DNA from: Microbacterium invictum
GTDB taxonomy: Bacteria; Actinomycetota; Actinomycetes; Actinomycetales; Microbacteriaceae
Direction of reading: 5' to 3'
Assembly: GCF_014197265.1 (NCBI RefSeq)
Contig: NZ_JACIFH010000001.1
Location: forward strand, 3,100,001 to 3,164,000
DNA: 64,000 nucleotides
The position numbers were made by a program, and so were the translations under genes. The notes under the pieces are model-generated. The model made no database searches and was not told where the DNA came from. It saw only the letters and a program-made list of their open reading frames with translations. Within the stretch, counting starts at the first letter, position 1, and each line of letters begins with the position of its first letter. Of the stretch, positions 58,154 through 64,000 are shown in pieces.

Positions 58154-59019
58154 AGGTCATCCGCACGATCCCCGAGCTCCGCGCATTCGTCGCGGACTCG
58201 CGGGCCCGGTCGCGTCGCGTCGGGTTCGTACCCACGATGGGTGCGCTGCACGAAGGGCACCTGTCGCTGATCCGATCGGCATCGGGCGCCTGCGACGACG
58301 TCATCGTCTCGGTCTTCGTCAACCCGACGCAGTTCAACGACGCGGGCGATCTGCAGGCGTATCCGCGCGACGAAGAGCACGACATCCGGCTGGCATCCGA
58401 CGCCGGAGCCGACGTCGCGTTCGTGCCGGATCGCGCAGAGATGTATCCGCCGGGATTCGCGACCTCGATCCACGTCGGCGGTGTCAGCGAGCGCTGGGAG
58501 GGCGAAAGCCGCGGCGCCTCGCACTTCGACGGCGTCGCGGTGGTCGTCAGCAAACTGCTGCTCATGGTCATGCCCGACGCGGCATGGTTCGGTCAGAAGG
58601 ATGCGCAGCAGGTCGCCGTCGTGCGGCGTCTCGTGAGCGACTTGAACGTCGACAGCGAGATCTTCGCCGGGCCGACGGTGCGCGACTCGGATGGCCTCGC
58701 CCTGTCCAGCCGCAACACCCGGCTGTCAGCCGAGGAGCGGGTCACGGCACTCGGCATCAGCCGCAGCCTGCGCAGCGTCGTCGCTCGCGCAGATGACGGC
58801 GAAGTGGATGCCGGGGTCCTTGCCGATCACGGCCGCGCCATCGCGCAGGATGCCGGCGTCGACGTCGAGTACTGGGCGATCGTGGATCCCGCGACGTTCG
58901 AGCCGGTCGAGCGGGTGGGCGAGAAGGTTGCCCTGGCGATCGTGGCCGGACGCGTGGGCTCGGTCCGCCTCATCGACAACATGACGATCCCCGCGGTGGG
59001 CGCCGCCGGGCGGGAGTGA
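58150..59019 (+). CDS. panC: Pantothenate synthetase
   Basis: This 289-residue enzyme joins pantoate and beta-alanine with ATP in coenzyme A synthesis. It has the nucleotidyl-transferase HIGH-like motif PTMGALHEGHLSLI, SVFVNPTQFN, FGQKDAQQVAVVRR and DSDGLALSSRNTRL. The GTG start overlaps the MBL gene stop. Coenzyme A supply fits the many CoA-dependent genes around it. Confidence 0.96.
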   Translation: MKVIRTIPELRAFVADSRARSRRVGFVPTMGALHEGHLSLIRSASGACDDVIVSVFVNPTQFNDAGDLQAYPRDEEHDIRLASDAGADVAFVPDRAEMYPPGFATSIHVGGVSERWEGESRGASHFDGVAVVVSKLLLMVMPDAAWFGQKDAQQVAVVRRLVSDLNVDSEIFAGPTVRDSDGLALSSRNTRLSAEERVTALGISRSLRSVVARADDGEVDAGVLADHGRAIAQDAGVDVEYWAIVDPATFEPVERVGEKVALAIVAGRVGSVRLIDNMTIPAVGAAGRE

Positions 59020-59149
59020 AGGAGGGTCATGCAGCGGCGTGAGCGCATAGCCGACCGGGACACGGCCGCAGCCGGCTGGTGAGAGCACCTCCCGGCGGCG
59101 CGGACCGCCGTCGGTCCCGGGCACAGGCCGTCCCGAACGCGCGCAGCGG

Positions 59150-59929
59150 TCAGAACAGGACCGAGAGCCCGCCGTCGACCAGGACCGTCTGCCCCGTGAT
59201 GAACGACGCGTCATCGGACGCGAGGAAGACCACGAGCGCCGCCACCTCGTCCGGACGTCCCCAGCGGCCCAGCGCGGTGCGGGTGCGGACGACATCGGAG
59301 ATCCGTGCGTCCTTGATGAGCTCGGCGTTGGCATCGGTGACGATGGTGCCGGGGGCGACGGAGTTGACCCGGTATCCGCGCGGGCCGAGCTCCGCGGCGA
59401 GCGACCGGGTCATGCCATCGAGCCCGGCCTTCGCCGCGGCGTAGGCGACGTCGCCGGCCCGCCCGCGCAGCGCCGCGACCGACGATACGGTCACGATGCT
59501 CCCGGCTGACTCGACCGGGACCTCGTCATCGGCGTGCAGCGCCAGGAACTCCCGGATCACGTCGTAGACGCCGACGAGGCCGGCGCGGAGGTGGGTGTCG
59601 AAGCTCGCCGTGTCCATCTCGCCGACGCCGCGCCGATCGCGGATGCCCACGCTGTTCACGAGGATCCGCGGCACCAGCCCCGCGTCGCGCACGCGGGCGA
59701 ATGCGGCGCCCACGGCATCGGAATCGGTGACGTCGGCGACGAACGGGTCGGCGCGCAGCCCCGCGGCGCGGAAGTCCGCGATCACCGGCTCGAGGGTCTG
59801 GGCATGGCGTCCGCCGACGAGCACGTGCGCGCCGCGTTCGGCGAGACGTCGTGAGATCGCCAGGCCGATCCCGGTGCGGCCGCCCATGATGAGGGCGGTG
59901 CGGCCGGCGAACTCGCCCGAGAATCTCAC
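59150..59929 (-). CDS. FabG-like short-chain dehydrogenase
   Basis: This 259-residue SDR has GGRTGIG for cofactor binding, NSVGI in place of NNAG, and YAAAKAG as catalytic Tyr/Lys. The C-terminus [20 protein letters not shown] and [12 protein letters not shown] are typical of 3-oxoacyl reductases and sugar or steroid dehydrogenases. It sits immediately downstream of panB (overlapping ATGA), so it may be a ketopantoate-type or unrelated reductase; the sequence does not decide. Confidence 0.85.
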   Translation of the reverse strand: MRFSGEFAGRTALIMGGRTGIGLAISRRLAERGAHVLVGGRHAQTLEPVIADFRAAGLRADPFVADVTDSDAVGAAFARVRDAGLVPRILVNSVGIRDRRGVGEMDTASFDTHLRAGLVGVYDVIREFLALHADDEVPVESAGSIVTVSSVAALRGRAGDVAYAAAKAGLDGMTRSLAAELGPRGYRVNSVAPGTIVTDANAELIKDARISDVVRTRTALGRWGRPDEVAALVVFLASDDASFITGQTVLVDGGLSVLF

Positions 59930-60849
59930 GCGTGTCCGTCCAGCGTCTCGCCGTCCAGCGTCTCGCCGTCCCGTGCATCGCCGTCCGGGTGATCGCCGTC
60001 GCTGTCGCCCGATCCGTCACCGAGGGCGCGCGCGAGCTCACCGGCATCCATCGTGCTGCTGTTCTCGGCCGTGGGAAAGGCGCCCTCGCGCACGTCGCCC
60101 GCGTACTGATCGAGGGCCGCGACCGCGTCGTCGGCGAAGGTGCGCAGCCGGTGCGCATGACGCGGCACGAACTCGTCGTACAGCCCGAGCAGGTCATGCC
60201 ACACCTGCACCTGGCCGCTGCAGTCCGGGCCGGCGCCGATGCCGATGGTGGGGATCTCAAGCCGTTCGGTGATCGCGGCGGCGAGCGGCGCCGGTATCAG
60301 CTCCAGCACGACGGCCCAGGCCCCGGCATCCTGAACGGCGAGCGCATCCTCCAGCACACGACGCGCCTGATCCGCTTGGCGCCCCTGGGTGCGCATGCCG
60401 ATCGCGTGCACGGACTGCGGGGTGAACCCGACATGGGCCATCACCGGGATGCCGGCATCGACCAGCCGGCGGATCGTCGGCGCGATCTGTGCACCGCCCT
60501 CGAGCTTGACCGCCTGGCTGCCACCCTCGGCCATCACCCGCGTCGCGGCCCGGATGGCATCGTCTTCGATCGTGTAGCTGCCGAACGGCAGATCGGTCAC
60601 GACGAGCGGCCGATGCGCCCCGCGCATCACCATGCGCGTGTGGTAGATCATGTCGTCGACGGTCACCGGCAGGGTGCTGTCATGGCCCTGCATGACCATG
60701 CCCAGCGAATCGCCGACGAGGATCAGCTCCACCTCGCTGCGGTCGACGATGCGCGCGCTGGTGAAGTCGTATGCGGTCACCATCGTGAATCTCTCGCCGG
60801 CGGCGTGAAGCTTCGCGATCGTGTCCACGGTGAAGCGTCTCTGGTTCAC
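59926..60849 (-). CDS. panB: 3-methyl-2-oxobutanoate hydroxymethyltransferase
   Basis: This 307-residue TIM-barrel enzyme makes ketopantoate from 2-oxoisovalerate. It shows [55 protein letters not shown] and [19 protein letters not shown]. The last 30 residues are an acidic Gly/Asp-rich tail encoded partly by 15-bp repeats (59936-59970). It pairs with panC at 58150 on the other strand. Confidence 0.96.
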   Translation of the reverse strand: MNQRRFTVDTIAKLHAAGERFTMVTAYDFTSARIVDRSEVELILVGDSLGMVMQGHDSTLPVTVDDMIYHTRMVMRGAHRPLVVTDLPFGSYTIEDDAIRAATRVMAEGGSQAVKLEGGAQIAPTIRRLVDAGIPVMAHVGFTPQSVHAIGMRTQGRQADQARRVLEDALAVQDAGAWAVVLELIPAPLAAAITERLEIPTIGIGAGPDCSGQVQVWHDLLGLYDEFVPRHAHRLRTFADDAVAALDQYAGDVREGAFPTAENSSTMDAGELARALGDGSGDSDGDHPDGDARDGETLDGETLDGHA

Positions 60850-60871
60850 GGGCTGCCCTCCGTCTCTCCGA

Positions 60872-60915
60872 GCGTATCGCGGCGCGCGCTCGCCCGGGCC
60901 CGGGCCGCGATACGC
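60872..60915 (-). terminator. Perfect 12-bp hairpin between aldo/keto reductase and panB
   Basis: GCGTATCGCGGC (60872-60883) pairs perfectly with 60904-60915, with a GC-rich loop of 20 bases that can itself fold. It follows the aldo/keto reductase stop and precedes panB on the same strand. No T-run is present. It may terminate the reductase transcript. Confidence 0.55.
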
Positions 60916-60954
60916 CCTCGGTGAGGCCGAACGCCTCCGGGTAGGGCCACCGGC

Positions 60955-61935
60955 TCAGACGAACGCCTCGGGGTGGCGCGGGGTGTACGGAGCTTCGATC
61001 CGCTCGACCTCGTCGGGGCTCAGGCGCAGCTGCGCAGCCGCGATCGCGTCGGCGATGTGGCCGGGACGCGTCGCACCGACGATGGGTGCGGTCACGGCCG
61101 GCTTCGTGAACTGCCAGGCCAGCGTCACCTGCGCGCGCGTCACGCCGCGAGCCTCGGCGATCTCGCCGATGGCGGCCGAGATCGCCCGGTCGGCGTCCTC
61201 ATCCTGACGGTAGAGCCGCCGACCCGTCTCGTCGAGATCGCGCCGTGCGCTCGACTGGCCGTACGGTCGGGAGAGGTGCCCGCGGGCGAGGGGGCTCCAC
61301 GTGAGCACCCCGACCCCGGTGTCCAGGCACAGCGGGTGCATCTCGCGCTCCTCTTCGCGCATGATGGGGTTGTACTGGTCCTGCATCGAGACGAACCGGG
61401 TCCACCCGTTCAGCGCGGCGGCGTGCTGCATGGCCTGGAACTGCCGTGCCCACATCGACGACGCCCCGATGTACCGGGCCTTGCCGGCGGTCACGACGTC
61501 GTGCAGCGCGGCCATCGTCTCCTCGATCGGCGTGTGCGGGTCGAACCGGTGGATCTGGTACAGGTCGACGTAGTCGGTGCCCAGGCGCTTCAGCGAGGCG
61601 TCGATCTGGGTCATGATCGCCCCGCGGGACAGCCCGCGGTCGTTCGGACCGGACCCCATCGACATGGCGAGCTTCGTGGCGATGACCACCTGGTCGCGCG
61701 TCGTGAATTCGCGGAGCATCCGGCCGGTGATCTCCTCGCTCGAGCCCAGGGAGTACACGTTCGCGGTGTCGAAGGTGGTGATTCCGGCCTCGACGGCCTC
61801 GCGGAAGAACGGCCGCGACTGGTCTTCGGGCAGCGACCACCCGTGCCCGCCCCGCGCCGGCTCGCCGTAGCTCATGCATCCGAGCACGATGCGTGAGACG
61901 GTCAGTCCGCTCGAGCCGAGACGCGTGTATTCCAT
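60955..61935 (-). CDS. Aldo/keto reductase, YajO/AKR-type
   Basis: This 326-residue NADPH-dependent oxidoreductase begins MEYTRLGSSGLTVSRIVLG. FDTANVYSLGSSEEITGRML, VDLYQIHRFDPHTPIEETM and PIVGATRPGHIADAI are typical. An excellent GGAGGAG precedes the ATG at 61935. The frame extends upstream to 62013, but that part belongs to a pseudogene remnant. The substrate is unknown. Confidence 0.93.
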   Translation of the reverse strand: MEYTRLGSSGLTVSRIVLGCMSYGEPARGGHGWSLPEDQSRPFFREAVEAGITTFDTANVYSLGSSEEITGRMLREFTTRDQVVIATKLAMSMGSGPNDRGLSRGAIMTQIDASLKRLGTDYVDLYQIHRFDPHTPIEETMAALHDVVTAGKARYIGASSMWARQFQAMQHAAALNGWTRFVSMQDQYNPIMREEEREMHPLCLDTGVGVLTWSPLARGHLSRPYGQSSARRDLDETGRRLYRQDEDADRAISAAIGEIAEARGVTRAQVTLAWQFTKPAVTAPIVGATRPGHIADAIAAAQLRLSPDEVERIEAPYTPRHPEAFV

Positions 61936-61949
61936 GTGTTCTCCTCCGA

Positions 61950-62070
61950 CGGGATCCAGCGGGTGAAGGCGCTCAGGCCGGTGATCGGCACGACCGACGA
62001 TCAGCGAGTTCATCTCGTGGGTGCCCTCATAGGTGTATACCGCTCCGGCGTCGGCGAGGCGACGCGCGCG
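61950..62070 (-). pseudogene. C-terminal remnant of a glutaryl-CoA-type acyl-CoA dehydrogenase
   Basis: Read on the minus strand from 62070 the frame gives RARRLADAGAVYTYEGTHEM and then NSLIVGRA. After an extra base near 61985 it continues ITGLSAFTRW in the next frame. This is the conserved end of glutaryl-CoA dehydrogenases, which carry EGTHxxNxLIVGRxITGxxAF. About 350 upstream residues are missing. The remnant ends 15 bp before the aldo/keto reductase start, so a deletion and a frameshift have destroyed a neighbouring gene. Confidence 0.8.
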
Positions 62071-62244
62071 GTAACAATCGACACGGGCCGTCCGGTCAGG
62101 ACCGCGACGACGAGAATTCTGTCATCACCGCAAGATTCGAGATTCTTGAACGGATGATCCGCTGAAGGAGTGCGGAATCAGCACATAGATTCAACCCATG
62201 ACGGGATCTTCCGACCACTCTCACGCCAGCGAGGACGCGTCGGC

Positions 62245-63102
62245 ATGATCGACCGCGACGTCCCGATCGCGACCGGCGCCATACCGGCGCAGACGGCGAA
62301 GCGACACGTCTACTTCGTGTCGGACAGCACCGGCATCACCGCCGAGACCGTGGGCAACGCGCTGCTGGCGAACTTCCCCGCCGTCGGGTTCATCCGGCGG
62401 ACGATCCCGTTCATCGACACCGTCGAAGGAGCGCACAACGTCGTCCGCGAGATCGACGGCGTCAGCGCCGCGAACGGCCGGCCGATCGTCTTCACGACGG
62501 TCAAGGCTGCGGCACTGCGCGAGGTGATCGCGGGGGCGGATGCCGAGATCATCGATCTGCTCGCCGGGCACCTCATCGAGCTCGAGCGCGCGCTGGGGCT
62601 GACCGCCTCGGAGCAGCTCGGTCAGTTCCACAGCGTCGGCAACGTCGAACGGTACTTCGCCCGCATGCGCGCGGTCGAGTACGCCATCGAGCACGACGAC
62701 GGCCAGAGCCGCCGCGCCCTCGACATCGCGGACGTCGTCATCATCGCGCCCAGCCGCTGCGGCAAGACCCCGACCACGATGTACCTGGCGCTGCAGTACG
62801 GCCTGCTCGTGGCGAACTACCCGCTCACCGATGAGGACTTCCCCACCGACGGCCTGCCGAAGTGGGTCGCCCCCTACGCGAACCGGTGCTTCGGGCTGAC
62901 GACCACTCCGCTGCGCCTGAGCCAGGTGCGACATGAACGGCGCCCGAACTCGACGTACTCGAGCCTCGAGCAGTGCACGCTCGAGCTGCGCCGCGCCGAA
63001 GACCTCTACCGGCGCAACCGCGTCCCCTTCCTGAACTCCTCGACGAAAAGCGTCGAGGAGATGTCCGCGGTCATCCTGCAGGCCATGCGCCCGCGGGCAT
63101 GA
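62245..63102 (+). CDS. PEP synthase regulatory kinase/pyrophosphorylase (DUF299)
   Basis: This 285-residue bifunctional regulator phosphorylates and dephosphorylates a Thr of PEP synthase (or pyruvate phosphate dikinase) with ADP and phosphate. It contains VYFVSDSTGITAETVGNALL, the P-loop-like APSRCGKTPTTMYLAL, and FLNSSTKSVEEMSA. The ATG at 62245 follows GAGGAC and gives normal length; the upstream frame to 62170 lacks similarity. The target enzyme PEP synthase is encoded next. Confidence 0.93.
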   Translation: MIDRDVPIATGAIPAQTAKRHVYFVSDSTGITAETVGNALLANFPAVGFIRRTIPFIDTVEGAHNVVREIDGVSAANGRPIVFTTVKAAALREVIAGADAEIIDLLAGHLIELERALGLTASEQLGQFHSVGNVERYFARMRAVEYAIEHDDGQSRRALDIADVVIIAPSRCGKTPTTMYLALQYGLLVANYPLTDEDFPTDGLPKWVAPYANRCFGLTTTPLRLSQVRHERRPNSTYSSLEQCTLELRRAEDLYRRNRVPFLNSSTKSVEEMSAVILQAMRPRA

Positions 63103-63136
63103 CTCACACTCCACACCACGAGCGAGGTATCACACG

Positions 63137-64000
63137 ATGAGCAGCATTGCATGGTTCGACGAGATCGGCATGGACGACCTCGCACAGGTCGGCGGCAAGA
63201 ACGCCTCGCTCGGCGAGATGGTGTCGCACCTGTCCGATCTGGGCGTCCGGGTGCCCGGCGGCTTCGCGACCACGGCAGACGCGTACCGGTCGTTCCTGGC
63301 GGCAGACGGCCTGTACGACCGGATCAAGGAGGCCGTCGAGCAGGTCGACACCGACGACGTGACCGAGCTCGCCCGGGTCGGCTCGCTCGCGCGCACCTGG
63401 ATCGAGCAGCAGCCGTTCCCGGCCGACCTCGAGACCGACATCCGCACGGCGTACGCGAGGCTGCTCGAGAACGACCCCGACCCCGAGGCGGTGACCTGGG
63501 CGGTCCGCTCGAGCGCGACGGCGGAGGACCTGCCCGACGCGAGCTTCGCCGGCCAGCAGGAGACCTTCCTCAATATCGGCGGCATCGACTCCATCCTGGG
63601 TGCGATCCGCAGCGTCTTCGCCTCGCTCTACAACGACCGCGCGATCGCCTACCGCGTGCACCACGGCTTCGAGCACCACGACGTGGCCCTGTCGGCCGGT
63701 GTGCAGCGCATGGTGCGGTCGGACGTCGGCGCCTCCGGCGTGATGTTCACCGTCGACACCGAGTCCGGCTTCGAGCGCGCCGTGTTCATCACGAGTTCGT
63801 ACGGACTCGGTGAAGCGGTCGTGCAAGGTGCCGTGAACCCCGACGAGTTCTACGTCCACAAGCCCTCACTGCGCGACGGCAGACCGGCGATCCTGAAGCG
63901 CTCGATCGGCGAGAAGGCGATCGCGATGCGGTATGCCGAGAACACCGACGTCGGCGGCAGCACCGTCTTCCGCGATGTGGATGCCGCAGATCGCGCCCTG
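63137..64000 (+). CDS. ppsA: Phosphoenolpyruvate synthase, N-terminal part
   Basis: The first 288 residues are present; the gene runs off the right edge. The start MSSIAWFDEIGMDDLAQVGG and KNASLGEM, then VRSSATAEDLPDASFAGQQE and GVMFTVDTESGF, form the ATP-grasp domain of PEP synthase. The enzyme converts pyruvate and ATP to PEP for gluconeogenesis, fitting growth on acids and acyl-CoA substrates. Its regulator lies 34 bp upstream in the same orientation. Confidence 0.95.
   Translation, partial: MSSIAWFDEIGMDDLAQVGGKNASLGEMVSHLSDLGVRVPGGFATTADAYRSFLAADGLYDRIKEAVEQVDTDDVTELARVGSLARTWIEQQPFPADLETDIRTAYARLLENDPDPEAVTWAVRSSATAEDLPDASFAGQQETFLNIGGIDSILGAIRSVFASLYNDRAIAYRVHHGFEHHDVALSAGVQRMVRSDVGASGVMFTVDTESGFERAVFITSSYGLGEAVVQGAVNPDEFYVHKPSLRDGRPAILKRSIGEKAIAMRYAENTDVGGSTVFRDVDAADRAL

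Noticed and set aside
61936..62013. Longer N-terminus of the aldo/keto reductase at 61,935
   Set aside because: The extension translates the out-of-frame remnant of an acyl-CoA dehydrogenase; GGAGGAG lies before the internal ATG.

Overview
The window looks like a chromosomal segment of a high-GC actinobacterium of the family Microbacteriaceae, most likely Microbacterium or a close relative. The reasons are very high third-position GC, many GTG starts, promoters placed for leaderless mRNAs, an LAxTG (class E type) sorting signal, and a strikingly over-used GGATGCCG/CGGCATCC octamer throughout the right-hand 49 kb. The genus is an inference from gene content and style; no rRNA or tRNA gene is present.

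Positions 1 to about 14,920 form an accessory island. It has lower GC and lacks the GGATGCCG octamer. It carries the end of an IS21-like insertion sequence, an Abi_2 (HEPN RNase) abortive-infection gene, an IS5-type transposase fossil, and a sugar-scavenging locus: a LacI repressor, a substrate-binding lipoprotein, two permeases, a beta-propeller glycosidase, and a large secreted glycosidase with two discoidin-like domains. Next come a truncated HAD hydrolase and a three-gene tyrosine-recombinase module whose third member carries nine tandem zinc ribbons. The island ends inside an aminoglycoside-phosphotransferase-like gene, which is cut at its catalytic motif.

From 14.9 to 32 kb the backbone holds several blocks. 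There is an SDR/crotonase/SDR fatty-acid-type operon and a beta-glucoside PTS operon (antiterminator, EIIBCA, 6-phospho-beta-glucosidase) with a clear RNA antiterminator/terminator switch. There are also a TSUP permease, the rRNA/tRNA methylase RlmN, an aldo/keto reductase behind a pentanucleotide microsatellite, Nudix and VOC proteins, an ABC-2 exporter and RNase HI.

From 32.3 to 39.7 kb four overlapping genes encode two giant FtsX-type permeases and two ATPases, apparently a single export or membrane-remodelling machine. From 39.7 to 45.5 kb a GntR regulator precedes the methylcitrate cycle (prpD, prpB, prpC) and a thiolase, so propionyl-CoA and acyl-CoA catabolism sit together. A cell-wall-anchored nucleotidase and a glutaminase follow. 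Acyl-CoA dehydrogenase, enoyl-CoA hydratase and MarR genes come next.

An electron-transfer-flavoprotein operon (etfB, etfA) is then translationally coupled to a cytochrome b561-like protein with a long repeat-bearing N-terminus, followed by an MBL hydrolase and panC. The right end carries an SDR, panB, an aldo/keto reductase, a frameshifted remnant of a glutaryl-CoA-type dehydrogenase, and the pair PPSR regulator plus PEP synthase, the latter running off the window.

Much of the backbone is acyl-CoA oxidation: dehydrogenase, hydratase, SDR and thiolase steps. Electrons would leave through EtfBA and possibly the coupled cytochrome, propionyl-CoA through the methylcitrate cycle, and PEP synthase with its regulator would serve gluconeogenesis.
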